Source: Flavobacterium sp. KACC 22761 (lineage in GTDB: Bacteria; Bacteroidota; Bacteroidia; Flavobacteriales; Flavobacteriaceae). From it: DNA of 64,000 nucleotides. This document shows, in pieces, positions 24,775-33,507 of this stretch (its first letter is position 1; every line of letters begins with the position of its first letter). A program made the position numbers and the translations under genes. The notes beneath the pieces were generated by a model. That model was not told the DNA's origin. It searched no databases and saw nothing but the letters and a program-made list of their open reading frames with translations. The stretch covers positions 496,001-560,000 of the forward strand of contig NZ_CP139148.1 in assembly GCF_034058155.1 (NCBI RefSeq), given 5' to 3'.

Positions 24775-24826
24775 CAATTTTCGGCATGAGAAGAAAAATA
24801 ACTTAAAAATTCAATTAGCAAAAACA

Positions 24827-26122
24827 ATGACAAAACAAAAAGTTACTCTTTTCTGGTTCAGACGCGATTTACGTTTAGAAGACAATACAGGATTATTTCA
24901 CGCTTTACAATCAAATTTTCCTGTTGTGCCTCTTTTTATTTTTGATGATGATATTTTAGACCATCTTCCTAAAAACGACGCAAGAGTAACTTTTATATAC
25001 GATTCGCTTGAAAAAACAAACTCCGAATTAAGTAAATTCAGTGCTTCAATTCTGATCAAAAAAGGAAAAACTAAAAATATTTGGAAATCTCTTATTGAAG
25101 AATTTGATGTCCAAAACGCCTTCTTTAACAAAGATTACGAACCATTTGCCATCAAACGCGACAACGCGATTACGGCTTTATTAAAAGAAAACAATATTGA
25201 AGTTTTTTCTTTTAAAGATCACGTTATCTTCGAAGAAAAAGAAATCACAAAAGCTGATGAAAGTCCTTATACCGTTTACACACCTTATAAAAACAAATGG
25301 CTTGAAAAATATCATTTTTCTGGTTCAGCTCCCGAATATGATTCCATTACATTGTGTTCAAATTTTGCAAAAAGCAATTTCAAATTTCCTGAATTATCCG
25401 AAATTGGTTTTGAAAGAAGTGCTATAAAAGTACAACCACATAATTTATCCCAGATTTCAAATTACAAAGAAACTCGAGATTTTCCTGCTTTAGACAGCAC
25501 CTCGTATCTTTCGCCTCATTTGCGTTTTGGAACTGTGAGCATTCGTAAATTAGTGAATTGGGCAGACCGAAAAAATCAAACTTTTTTAAGCGAATTGATT
25601 TGGAGAGAATTCTTCATTCAAATTCTATTTAGTTTCCCAAATTGTGTCAATCATAATTTCAAATCCAATTACGACGGAATCCAGTGGAGAAATAACGAAG
25701 AAGATTTCAAACGCTGGTGCTCTGGAACAACTGGCTACCCGATGGTCGATGCAGGAATGCGTCAGCTTAATGAAACGGGTTATATGCACAATCGCGTGCG
25801 CATGGTTGTGGCGAGTTTTTTGTGCAAACATTTGCTCATCAACTGGCAATGGGGTGAAGCGTATTTTGCAGAAAAACTTTTGGATTTTGAATTGGCTTCA
25901 AATGTAGGAAACTGGCAATGGGCGGCAGGAACGGGTTGCGACGCAGCGCCTTATTTCAGAGTCTTTAATCCTGAAATTCAACAACAAAAATTCGACGGAA
26001 AAGGCGAATACATAAGAAAATGGATTCCTGAATTTGATTTTGGTTACAACGAACCTATGATTGATCATGCGTTTGCACGAGATCGCGCGATTGCGACTTA
26101 TAAGGCTGGAATAATTAAATAA
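24827..26122 (+). CDS. Class I deoxyribodipyrimidine photolyase/cryptochrome
   Basis: A 431-residue flavoprotein. The N-terminal antenna domain starts VTLFWFRRDLRLEDN; the C-terminal FAD domain has SYLSPHLRFGTVSIRKL, WREFF, YPMVDAGMRQLNETGYMHNRVRM, and NVGNWQWAAGTGCDAAPYFRVFNP. These match class I CPD photolyases, which use blue light to reverse UV dimers. A frame extension to 24752 exists but lies in the repeat; the ATG at 24827 opens directly with the antenna domain. A purely signalling cryptochrome cannot be excluded. Its place in the carotenoid region fits light-induced DNA protection. Confidence 0.92.
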   Translation: MTKQKVTLFWFRRDLRLEDNTGLFHALQSNFPVVPLFIFDDDILDHLPKNDARVTFIYDSLEKTNSELSKFSASILIKKGKTKNIWKSLIEEFDVQNAFFNKDYEPFAIKRDNAITALLKENNIEVFSFKDHVIFEEKEITKADESPYTVYTPYKNKWLEKYHFSGSAPEYDSITLCSNFAKSNFKFPELSEIGFERSAIKVQPHNLSQISNYKETRDFPALDSTSYLSPHLRFGTVSIRKLVNWADRKNQTFLSELIWREFFIQILFSFPNCVNHNFKSNYDGIQWRNNEEDFKRWCSGTTGYPMVDAGMRQLNETGYMHNRVRMVVASFLCKHLLINWQWGEAYFAEKLLDFELASNVGNWQWAAGTGCDAAPYFRVFNPEIQQQKFDGKGEYIRKWIPEFDFGYNEPMIDHAFARDRAIATYKAGIIK

Positions 26123-26336
26123 AATTCCAAATATTTAAATTCCAAATTCCAATTATTACCTAAATACCTAAATAAAATTCCAATCTTTTAAATTTCAAAT
26201 TCCAATTATGGGCAATCTTGTTATCCTGAGGAATGACAAACAAGACGAAAAAAACCTTTGCCAAAATTTTAAACTTTGACAAAGGTTCAAAGTATAATAT
26301 TGGAATTTGGAATTTAAAAGATTGGAATTTTACCCT
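26123..26336. repeat. Intergenic array of AATTCCAAATTCC-type and TTTGACAAAGG repeats
   Basis: Between photolyase and the convergent UbiB-like gene the sequence holds AAATTCCAAATTCCAATT on the left, TTGGAATTTGGAATTTAA on the right, and an inner pair ACCTTTGCCAAA / CTTTGACAAAGGT at about 26259-26290. The whole can fold into a long imperfect hairpin and may end transcription from both sides. Confidence 0.7.
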
Positions 26337-26337
26337 C

Positions 26338-27642
26338 CTAGTATTTCAAATAATTCTCAACAACAATTTTAGCTTTCAAATCGAACATTAAATTGTATAA
26401 ACCGAAGAACGTGCGATTCATATAAATAAAGTGTTTAGAACCTCTATTTCCATTCATTTTTTTCAAGTTTGTATCTTCTGAAAAACGTTTTCCTAATTCG
26501 GCTATGGCGTTAAAGAATGTTTCATCAGCAAAATCGAAAGTTTCGTTTTGAAAAGGTCTTGTGAAAAGCGACAATAAATCATGAAACATTTCCGTAAAAT
26601 ATTCAATTTCTGCTGGCGAATCATCTTCACGAAGAATTTCTAATTCGAATAGTTTTTTATTAAAAAGCTTTTCATCTGTAATCACATTTTTATTGATCAG
26701 CTCAAAATATGGTGTGTAAAAATCATCTGGAATTTGTTTCATACAACCAAAATCCAAAGCGATCAACTGGTTTTGATCGTCAACCAAAAAATTTCCAGGA
26801 TGTGGATCTGCGTGCACTTTTCGCAAAACATGAATTTGGTACATATAAAAATCCCAAAGCGCCTGCCCTATTTTGTCGCCAACTTCTTGATCTGTATTTT
26901 TTGCTGTAAACTCAGAAAGATGAATTCCCGTCATCCAATCCATCGTAATAATTTTCTCAGATGAAAACTCTGGGTAATAATTCGGAAAAATGATATTTTC
27001 TATTTTATTGCATGCATCTACAACTTCTTGGCTTTGTTTTAATTCCAGCAAATAATTAGTTTCTTCAATCAGTTTGTCTTCGACTTCTTTGAAATATTTA
27101 TCCGAATCTTTTCCTTGAAGATTAAACATTCTGATGGCAATTGGTTTAACCAAAGCCAAATCTGAAGAAATACTGTTGGCAACGCCAGGATACTGAATTT
27201 TAACCGCTAGTTTTTTATCCTTTTTCTTAGCCAAATGTACTTGGCCAATACTCGCTGCATTTACCGAATTTGGATTGAATTCATCAAAAATTTCATAAGG
27301 TGTTTTTCCGAAATTGCTTTTAAACGTTTTTAAAACCAAAGGAGCAGAAAGTGGCGGAACAGAAAACTGGGAAAGCGAAAATTTCTCCACATAGGCCTGA
27401 GGCAGGAAATTCTTGTCCATGCTAAGCATTTGTGCCACTTTTAACGCGCTTCCCTTTAAACTTTTTAATCCGTCGTAAATATCTTCGGCGTTATTCTCAT
27501 TTAATTTATCACGGGTCAAATCTGGATTCACTATTTTTTCGGCATAATGTTTTACATAGTTTACTCCAATTTTAGCGCCGGTTTGAACCAGTTTTCCTGC
27601 TCTTTCAATTTTTGAGGTTGGAATATAATCGATTGTTTTCAT
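26338..27642 (-). CDS. AarF/UbiB-family (ABC1/ADCK) atypical kinase
   Basis: A 434-residue protein kinase-like protein. It has the ABC1 motif KGSALKVAQMLSMD (about residues 43-56), ASIGQVHLAKKKDKKLAVKIQYPG with the ATP-binding Lys, HADPHPGNFLVDD (catalytic Asp/Asn), and ALDFGCMKQIP. UbiB/COQ8 proteins are ATPases that support isoprenoid-lipid (ubiquinone or related) metabolism. No TM anchor is seen at the C-terminus. Its start overlaps the stop of the TetR gene by four bases, so the two are an operon whose promoter lies in the intergenic region with operator 3. Placement in a light/carotenoid region is suggestive of isoprenoid chemistry; that is inference. Confidence 0.88.
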   Translation of the reverse strand: MKTIDYIPTSKIERAGKLVQTGAKIGVNYVKHYAEKIVNPDLTRDKLNENNAEDIYDGLKSLKGSALKVAQMLSMDKNFLPQAYVEKFSLSQFSVPPLSAPLVLKTFKSNFGKTPYEIFDEFNPNSVNAASIGQVHLAKKKDKKLAVKIQYPGVANSISSDLALVKPIAIRMFNLQGKDSDKYFKEVEDKLIEETNYLLELKQSQEVVDACNKIENIIFPNYYPEFSSEKIITMDWMTGIHLSEFTAKNTDQEVGDKIGQALWDFYMYQIHVLRKVHADPHPGNFLVDDQNQLIALDFGCMKQIPDDFYTPYFELINKNVITDEKLFNKKLFELEILREDDSPAEIEYFTEMFHDLLSLFTRPFQNETFDFADETFFNAIAELGKRFSEDTNLKKMNGNRGSKHFIYMNRTFFGLYNLMFDLKAKIVVENYLKY

Positions 27643-28301
27643 TGTTTGCTGTAGATTTTTTCTTTGAACAGAAATTTCCCGAGATCTATCAAGTGATTCA
27701 TTGGTGCAACATTCATTAATTCAAATGATGCATTAACTGATTTTTCGATAAAAATATCGGTTTTCTCAAAAGCGGCAGATTCATCATCCATCCAGAATTT
27801 AATGGTCAGCATTAATTGCAACCAAGCCGATTCTTGAATGGCGCTTTCTTGAAATTTTTGAAGTTTTTCTTGTTCAAGTCTGTAATCATCGGTCAGAATT
27901 TCAGAAACGTAATCTTTAAAACTATTTCTGAGCGAAGTTAATTGTACTAAATTTTTAAGCGGATTTCTGTCTATTTTAAGCGATTGGAGGACATAACTTC
28001 TGTTGGCTGTCAAAATCTCGAAGAAAGTATAATAGAAACTCAGCATTTTATTCTTCATATCATATTGCTGATATTCTTCATTTTTGTGCAACAGATTTAT
28101 AGTGTTTTCAAAAAACAGTCGAAATATTTCTTTTTCTAAACCTTCCAATGTTCCAAAAAAAGCATAAAACTCAGCTTCTGTAAAATCATTTTCTTTTGCA
28201 AAATGATAAACTGATTTTGGTTTTTGGCCTTTTTCTAAAACTTCATCCATATATTTTGAAACGATATCATCTTTGGTAATTACCTTTTTTTTAGTCGCCA
28301 T
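27639..28301 (-). CDS. TetR-family transcriptional regulator
   Basis: A 220-residue protein. The N-terminal helix-turn-helix is divergent but readable (IVSKYMDEVLEKGQKPKSVYHFAKENDFTEAEFYAFFGTLEGLEKEIF), with the typical YxxFGxxExLxxxI pattern of TetR proteins. The remaining 160 residues are helical ligand-binding/dimer domain. Coupled to the UbiB-like gene by ATGA overlap. It may regulate its own operon or an unseen partner; the upstream inverted repeat, however, matches the CarH-like operator. Ligand unknown. Confidence 0.78.
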   Translation of the reverse strand: MATKKKVITKDDIVSKYMDEVLEKGQKPKSVYHFAKENDFTEAEFYAFFGTLEGLEKEIFRLFFENTINLLHKNEEYQQYDMKNKMLSFYYTFFEILTANRSYVLQSLKIDRNPLKNLVQLTSLRNSFKDYVSEILTDDYRLEQEKLQKFQESAIQESAWLQLMLTIKFWMDDESAAFEKTDIFIEKSVNASFELMNVAPMNHLIDLGKFLFKEKIYSKQ

Positions 28302-28336
28302 TTTATTAAAATTTAGAATTTGCTATAAAGGTAAAC

Positions 28337-28370
28337 ATTGTTTAAGTACCTTTACTAATCCTTAAACAAT
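28337..28370. promoter_or_regulatory. Putative CarH-like operator 3 (TetR-UbiB / TIGR01777 divergent region)
   Basis: ATTGTTTAAG (28337-28346) and CTTAAACAAT (28361-28370) are perfect ten-base inverted repeats around 14 bases; the core TTGTTTA-N18-TAAACAA equals operators 1 and 2. It lies between the divergent TetR (start 28301) and TIGR01777 (start 28400) genes and could control both. Confidence 0.7.
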
Positions 28371-28399
28371 AAGTACTGTTAAATATATTATAAACTCTT

Positions 28400-29311
28400 A
28401 TGTCTCAAAATATTTTACTTACCGGCGGAAGCGGATTTGTGGGTAAACATCTGACTGATGTTCTTATCGACAACGGCTTTTCGGTGTCTGTTTTGAGCCG
28501 AGAAGAACGAAAAGATACGCCATCAATAACGTATTACAAATGGGATTTGAAAAAGAATTTCATTGAAAAAGAAGCCATTTTAAAAGCCGATTATATCGTG
28601 CATCTCGCCGGCGAAGGAATTGTGGAGAAAAGATGGACCAAAAAGCGCAAAAAAGCAATTTTAGAAAGCCGGACAAAACCTATTGAGCTTATTTTTTCTA
28701 TTTTAGAAGAAAATAACAAAACCTTAAATGGCTTTATTTCGGCATCGGCAGTTGGGATTTATGGTGCGATTACGAGCCATAAAATTTGTATTGAAGAAAC
28801 ACCTCCTGCAAACGATTTTTTGGGCAGAACTTGCCAAGAATGGGAAAGCCGGGTGGACAAAATAAATACATTAGGCATTCGGACGGTAAAAGTGAGAACC
28901 GGAATTGTATTTGGGAAAGAGGAAGGTTTTCTGAAAAAAGTTGCCCCGAGTTTTAAAGCAGGTTTTGGGGCCGTTTTAGGAACAGGAAAACAATATTTGC
29001 CTTGGATTCATATCGATGATTTATCTGAAATTTATCTCAAAGCAATTACAGACGAACACATGCACGGCGCGTACAATGCCTGCATTACAGACAATACAAC
29101 AAATTCTGGATTTTCAAAAACATTTGCTACGATTTTAGGCTATTCGATCTGGTTGCCAAAAATACCTGCTTTTTTCTTAAAGTTAACGCTCGGAGAAATG
29201 AGCAAAGCGGTTTTGAAGGGACAACGCGTTTCGTCTCAAAAAATCCAAAAAGCAGGATTTGAGTTCCAGTTTACTGATTTAGAAAAAACACTTTTAAGTT
29301 GTTTGCATTAA
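28400..29311 (+). CDS. TIGR01777-family SDR-like oxidoreductase
   Basis: A 303-residue protein with the extended-SDR nucleotide motif LTGGSGFVGKHLTDVL, YIVHLAGEGIVEKRWTKKRKK, SASAVGIYG, RTGIVFGKEEG, LPWIHIDDL and the C-terminal DUF1731 region LPKIPAFFLKLTLGEMS. It belongs to the YfcH group named TIGR01777; its substrate is not known. Family members recur beside photolyase and SRPBCC genes, as here. A putative operator with the same sequence as at crtI lies 30-63 bases upstream. Confidence 0.9.
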   Translation: MSQNILLTGGSGFVGKHLTDVLIDNGFSVSVLSREERKDTPSITYYKWDLKKNFIEKEAILKADYIVHLAGEGIVEKRWTKKRKKAILESRTKPIELIFSILEENNKTLNGFISASAVGIYGAITSHKICIEETPPANDFLGRTCQEWESRVDKINTLGIRTVKVRTGIVFGKEEGFLKKVAPSFKAGFGAVLGTGKQYLPWIHIDDLSEIYLKAITDEHMHGAYNACITDNTTNSGFSKTFATILGYSIWLPKIPAFFLKLTLGEMSKAVLKGQRVSSQKIQKAGFEFQFTDLEKTLLSCLH

Positions 29312-29315
29312 AAAC

Positions 29316-29397
29316 GACTCAGATTTTGTATATTCTTGAGGCTAATATGCTGCTACCCATTTATTTTAAAGCCTTACGAATTTGTGAAATCTGAGTC
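29316..29397. terminator. Inverted repeat GACTCAGATTT / AAATCTGAGTC between convergent genes
   Basis: Eleven-base arms at 29316-29326 and 29387-29397 enclose about 60 bases; T-rich sequence follows on the plus strand and A-rich precedes. It is the only structure between the convergent TIGR01777 and YceI genes. The long loop makes it a weak terminator; it may be a dispersed repeat. Confidence 0.5.
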
Positions 29398-29402
29398 ATT
29401 TT

Positions 29403-29942
29403 TTATTTCATGATTCCCGCTAAATCGGTATTGACTGTTTTTGATATTTTGTTGGCCACAACATAAGGGATTTCAATATTAAAATCTTCTACTGAAATTG
29501 GAAAACTTGAAACAATCTGAATTCCTTCGGGAACTCTTTTCATGAGCGCTTTTACTGCGATCATTTTTGATTTCCCGTGCAGATATAATTTCCCCTTAAT
29601 ATCATATTCTTTTTCGGTTTCGTCGATATTTTTCAAATCAAATTTTTCGATTTTGCCTTTAAAAACGGCTTTAGGATAGCGATGGCTTTCGATATAATTA
29701 TCATTAAAATGCTCTTGCATCAAGTCCATTTTAAATCGAAAATCTTTGATAACAACAGTACAAATGAGCGTACTGCTTTCAGGTTCAAGAACAAGCGTTC
29801 CGAGCTTATTTACTGCTTTCACTTCTTCAAAAAAAGGAACCGAAGCTTCGAAATTTACAACCGCTGTATTGGTTTTAAATTTTTCTTGAGCAAACAAAGA
29901 AAATGCAGTAAAAAGTAAAATTAATAAAGTAGTTCTTTTCAT
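29403..29942 (-). CDS. YceI-like secreted protein
   Basis: A 179-residue protein with signal peptide (MKRTTLLILLFTAFSLFAQ) and a YceI lipocalin-like domain: VVNFEASVPFFEEVKAVNKLG, KMDLMQEHFNDNYIESHRYPKAVFKGKIE, YDIKGKLYLHGKSKMIAVKA. YceI-type proteins hold polyisoprenoid chains in a hydrophobic barrel, which would suit a carotenoid region, but family members also serve elsewhere. The ATG at 29942 is chosen over one at 29954 because the signal peptide begins there. A single half-site ATTAAACAAT lies just upstream. Confidence 0.85.
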   Translation of the reverse strand: MKRTTLLILLFTAFSLFAQEKFKTNTAVVNFEASVPFFEEVKAVNKLGTLVLEPESSTLICTVVIKDFRFKMDLMQEHFNDNYIESHRYPKAVFKGKIEKFDLKNIDETEKEYDIKGKLYLHGKSKMIAVKALMKRVPEGIQIVSSFPISVEDFNIEIPYVVANKISKTVNTDLAGIMK

Positions 29943-30174
29943 AATCGTCAGCATTAAACAATTATGTCATTCGATTTTTTTATTTTAAGAAGATAAAAAT
30001 CAGAACTTAAGATAATAGCTTAAAAAATAGAATGGCAGTACTCCGTGAATATTTCATAACCGAATAAATATATATTTAAAGTTACGAAATTCCTCTGTAC
30101 AAAATTATTGAACTACTGCTAAAAATTTGTGAATATTTTGGGCCTAAAATTGGGTTTTGAATTGTGAATTGTGA

Positions 30175-30307
30175 AGTCCCTACGGGACAAAACAATTGTG
30201 TTTTATTATATTTCTACCAATATATAATCTCTACGAGATATTCCGCTAGGAATCAAATATTGGTAGAAAATAAAATTATCCAACAGAAGAAGTGTCCCGT
30301 AGGGACT
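30175..30307. repeat. 133-bp dispersed inverted repeat (AGTCCCTACGGGACA ends)
   Basis: AGTCCCTACGGGACA (30175-30189) is the exact complement of TGTCCCGTAGGGACT (30293-30307). Inside, TTTCTACCAATAT (30211-30223) pairs with ATATTGGTAGAAA (30257-30269). The outer arms are themselves near-palindromes. This is a non-coding MITE- or REP-like element in a 387-base gap that otherwise holds only AT-rich sequence. Confidence 0.82.
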
Positions 30308-30329
30308 ACACTTTGCATATTCAAAAAAT

Positions 30330-30878
30330 CTAACTAATTTCTAAAAGCACATTATATTTCTCAAGACTTGCTAAATCTTCAATCGAACTTATATTAGCGA
30401 TTTTCTCGTGTTCTTCGATTTCTTTTTTGATTTCGATGTGCTTGATGGCTTTTCTAAAACGGCGCACCTCTTCAAGATTCGACAAAATAAGTCCGGGAAC
30501 TTGAACGCTTTTCCCATCTTTATCTTTGGCAACCATTGTAAAATACGATGAATTACAATGTTTTATCACTCCAGTTTGAATATGTTCTGCCTCAACGCGT
30601 ATGCCAACAACCATCGAGCTTCTTCCCACATAATTTACAGAAGCTTTCATAGTAACCAATTCACCAACTTCAATAGGTTTCAAAAAGTTCACTGTATCTA
30701 CCGAAGCGGTTACACAATAATTTCCGCAAAATTTTGATGCCGACGCAAAAGCAATCTGATCCAGTAATTGCAAAATATATCCTCCATGAATTTTGCCACT
30801 AAAGTTGGTATGCGACGGCAGCATTAATTCTGATATGCTAATTTTTGAGGAAGAAACGGGTTTAAAATTTGTAGTCAT
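30330..30878 (-). CDS. Acyl-CoA thioesterase, hotdog fold (YciA/BFIT type)
   Basis: A 182-residue hotdog-fold protein: LPSHTNFSGKIHGGYILQLLDQIAFASASKFCG (N-terminal strand and helix with the conserved GGxxLxxxDxxA pattern), then TASVDTVNFLKPIEVGELVTMKASVNYVG, and HCNSSYFTMVAKDKDGKSVQVPGL. It hydrolyses acyl-CoA thioesters; chain preference is unknown. The C-terminal 45 residues are a charged helical tail. The start at 30878 (MTTNFKPVSS) is preferred; an upstream in-frame ATG at 30917 would add a lysine-rich 13-residue leader. Confidence 0.85.
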   Translation of the reverse strand: MTTNFKPVSSSKISISELMLPSHTNFSGKIHGGYILQLLDQIAFASASKFCGNYCVTASVDTVNFLKPIEVGELVTMKASVNYVGRSSMVVGIRVEAEHIQTGVIKHCNSSYFTMVAKDKDGKSVQVPGLILSNLEEVRRFRKAIKHIEIKKEIEEHEKIANISSIEDLASLEKYNVLLEIS

Positions 30879-30964
30879 GCTTTTTTGTTTTTTGGAATGG
30901 TTAGTTTTTTTTAACATATAGAAACACAGCTCATTGGGAACGTAAAAAAAGGCGTTTCACTTCC

Positions 30965-31050
30965 AAAAATTCACATAGCAAACTATGTGTTAGAAACTAA
31001 TTTCTTTCTTTATTCTCTTAAAGACAAAGTAAGTCTATGTCCTCTATATG
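30965..31050. repeat. Small hairpin region ACACATAG / CTATGTGT
   Basis: CACATAG (30972-30978) and CTATGTG (30983-30989) form a short hairpin upstream of the thioesterase gene, followed by CTTAAAGACA and CTATGTCC fragments that resemble a decayed repeat. No gene is seen here. Confidence 0.45.
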
Positions 31051-31061
31051 TTTAAATATTT

Positions 31062-32435
31062 TTAGTTTAATAATTCATTTTCGTCTGAATTTAAAGCCCT
31101 TGAAATAATATTCTCGGGAAGTGATTTCTTGGCTTTTGCTCCCATTTTTTTCAGTCTTTCTACGCTAGAAATCAGATTTCCTTTTCCGTCAACTAATTTG
31201 TTCATTGCGCTTTCATATTCGGTTTTGGTGTCTTTTATTTTATTCCCAATTCGAACCAAATCGGTCACAAAACCTTCAAATTTATCATAAAGCGCTCCAG
31301 CTTGTCTGGCAATTTCAAAAGCGTTTTCCTGTTGTTTTTGGTTGGTCCACATACTGTCGATCGTGCGCAAAGTCGCTAATAAAGTACTTGGCGTAACTAT
31401 GACAATATTTTTGTCGAAAGCTCTATTATATAAAGTCGAATCTTCGTTTAAAGCAATGGCAAAGGCAGGTTCAATCGGAATAAAAAGCAACACAAAATCT
31501 GGGCTTTCCATTTGATACAAATCGTGATAATTTTTATTTCCGAGCTGTTCTACGTGTCTTTTTATAGAACTTACGTGTTCTTTCAGAAAATCGATTTTCA
31601 ATATTTCAGATTCTTCATTGACCCATTTTTCATAGGCCACAAGCGAAACTTTAGAATCGACAATCATCTTTTTCCCATCCGGAAGATTGATGACAACATC
31701 TGGCAAAACTCGAGTTCCTTCGGTATTGGTAAAACTTTGCTGCACTTCATATTCTCGTCCTTTTTCCAAACCCGATTTTTCTAAAACACGTTCTAAAACT
31801 AGCTCACCCCAATTTCCTTGCATTTTGGTGTCGCCTTTTAAAGCTTTGGTCAAATTCAGCGTTTCCTTGCTCATTTGCGCATTCATTTCGCTTAAACCTA
31901 TAATCTGCTGGCGCAAAGCGGCATGATAATCGATACTTTCTTTATGTGTTTGTTCGACCTTTTTCTCAAATCCTTGAATTTTATCTTGGAGCGGCAACAA
32001 AATGCTTTTCATGTTTTCGCTATTCTGTTCCGTAAATTTTGCCGATTTTTCTTCGAGAATTTTATTGGCTAGGTTTTCAAATTCTTTAGTGAATTTTTCT
32101 TGAAGTTCGGTTATTTCGACTTTTTGCTCTTTATGGCGTTCCCATAAATTTTCAAAATCAACTTCTTTTTTTGAAAGCTGAATTGCCAGACTATCTTTCT
32201 CAGTTCTGATACTTTCTTTTTCAGCATTAATTGATAACAACTGTTTTTGAAAATTGCTCCTTTCACTTTCAAATTGTTCCTTTTGCAACTGCAGCTGATT
32301 TGCGTTTGCATTTAATTTTTCCTCCAAACTTACTTTTTCAGTTTGCGATTTGGCCGTCATCAACTGTTTTCCTAAGTAAATACCTAAAAACAATGCGATA
32401 ATAAAAGCCAGTAGAATTGGGAGAAAGTCAAACAT
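31062..32435 (-). CDS. rmuC: DNA recombination protein RmuC
   Basis: A 457-residue protein with an N-terminal membrane helix (about 3-22), a long coiled coil (about 30-190), and the RmuC nuclease-like domain: MQGNWGELVLERVLEKSGLEKGREYEVQ, RVLPDVVINLPDGKKMIVDSKVSL, YQMESPDFVLLFIPIEPAFAIAL, IVTPSTLLATLRTI. RmuC limits recombination between short inverted repeats in E. coli; its mechanism is not fully known. That is a curious match for a region so full of inverted repeats, but rmuC is common in bacteria. Single gene. Confidence 0.94.
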   Translation of the reverse strand: MFDFLPILLAFIIALFLGIYLGKQLMTAKSQTEKVSLEEKLNANANQLQLQKEQFESERSNFQKQLLSINAEKESIRTEKDSLAIQLSKKEVDFENLWERHKEQKVEITELQEKFTKEFENLANKILEEKSAKFTEQNSENMKSILLPLQDKIQGFEKKVEQTHKESIDYHAALRQQIIGLSEMNAQMSKETLNLTKALKGDTKMQGNWGELVLERVLEKSGLEKGREYEVQQSFTNTEGTRVLPDVVINLPDGKKMIVDSKVSLVAYEKWVNEESEILKIDFLKEHVSSIKRHVEQLGNKNYHDLYQMESPDFVLLFIPIEPAFAIALNEDSTLYNRAFDKNIVIVTPSTLLATLRTIDSMWTNQKQQENAFEIARQAGALYDKFEGFVTDLVRIGNKIKDTKTEYESAMNKLVDGKGNLISSVERLKKMGAKAKKSLPENIISRALNSDENELLN

Positions 32436-32624
32436 AACTAAGTTTTTTTTAAGTAAAAGTACGCAATAATACGTAGTTCTGATTTTTTAAAATTAAAATT
32501 TCACTAATTCGTGCGCATTCTAAATTAAACAAACATTTCAAAAAAATTGAAGAAAAAAATATTTTCGACGCAACCATTTTAAACCTCAACCATCTACAAT
32601 AATATAACCTATTAAAATAATATA

Positions 32625-33500
32625 ATGAAAAAATTAATGTTGAGCTTGTTTATAGCTTTTGGATTGAGCGGATGTTCGCTTGGAAATGATGATATAAATA
32701 TGGATTGTGGCACAAATACAGACGTACCGTTTGCAGGTTATCCGCTTTTATGCAACTACGCAGTTAAAACATTGCCTAATAATCCTGTTGCTGCTGTGGT
32801 GACAAGCGAGGAACAAATGACAACTCTTTTTACAAAACACGAAAATACTTGTCCAGTAGCTACAGATCCTACTATTGATTTCAGTAAAAACATGTTAATT
32901 GGTATTTTTGCAGGTGTCAAAGCAACAAGTGGCTATTCTATAAAAATGACATCGGTAGTTCAAAACAACTGCGAAATTGTAATCAATTATTTTGAAAGTG
33001 GCCCTCAATCAGGCGAAACAACATCTTCAACTCCAACCTATCCTTCGGATTTTATTTTGATTCCGAAATCATCTAAAACAATCATTTTCAATAAAACTAA
33101 TGAAAGTCCAGACAATATTATTATTGGAAGTTATTATGGCGAATGTACAGGATCTGACTGTCAAAACTTCTTTCAATTAAATGATTTCAACATTTTGAAA
33201 TTAGTTAGCACTGCTCCAGGAAATTTCAATTTTGAGCAGTCTGCTTATTTTGCGAAAACAAAAAGAAATGAATATACCACTTTCGGAAAATTAATCCCAG
33301 CAGAAATTTATGCCTTAAAAGGACAAACTAAAACGTACGGCTCTCCAGACGCTGCAGATCAAGGTGGTATTTTCTTCCAATTAAAACAAGGCGCTTCAAC
33401 AACTAAAATCTTTATCGACAACAACGATACGCCAGATCAAAGCGAAGATATTAAGACTTTCAAAAAAGCGATTAAAGATAAAATCACAAGTTTAAAATAA
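32625..33500 (+). CDS. Lipoprotein with PrcB-like domain
   Basis: A 291-residue lipoprotein (signal peptide ending LSGC, Cys17, followed by SLGNDD). The segment from TSEEQMTTLFTKHENTC through IDFSKNMLIGIFAGVKATSGYSIKMTSVVQNNCEIVINYFESGPQSG to YPSDFILIPKSSKTIIF resembles the PrcB-type domain found in protease complexes of spirochetes, in which a GxxxTGGYxI strand set is followed by a Pro-rich loop. The last 90 residues are unrecognised. It may be a surface or periplasmic binding protein. A second small secreted protein gene follows by seven bases. Confidence 0.65.
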   Translation: MKKLMLSLFIAFGLSGCSLGNDDINMDCGTNTDVPFAGYPLLCNYAVKTLPNNPVAAVVTSEEQMTTLFTKHENTCPVATDPTIDFSKNMLIGIFAGVKATSGYSIKMTSVVQNNCEIVINYFESGPQSGETTSSTPTYPSDFILIPKSSKTIIFNKTNESPDNIIIGSYYGECTGSDCQNFFQLNDFNILKLVSTAPGNFNFEQSAYFAKTKRNEYTTFGKLIPAEIYALKGQTKTYGSPDAADQGGIFFQLKQGASTTKIFIDNNDTPDQSEDIKTFKKAIKDKITSLK

Positions 33501-33507
33501 TCTGATC

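Noticed and set aside
29930..29961. TAAACAA half-site upstream of the YceI gene as a fourth full CarH-like operator
   Set aside because: Only one half-site (29955-29961) is good; the position 18 bases away matches in about four of seven bases. Kept as a remark in the YceI entry only.
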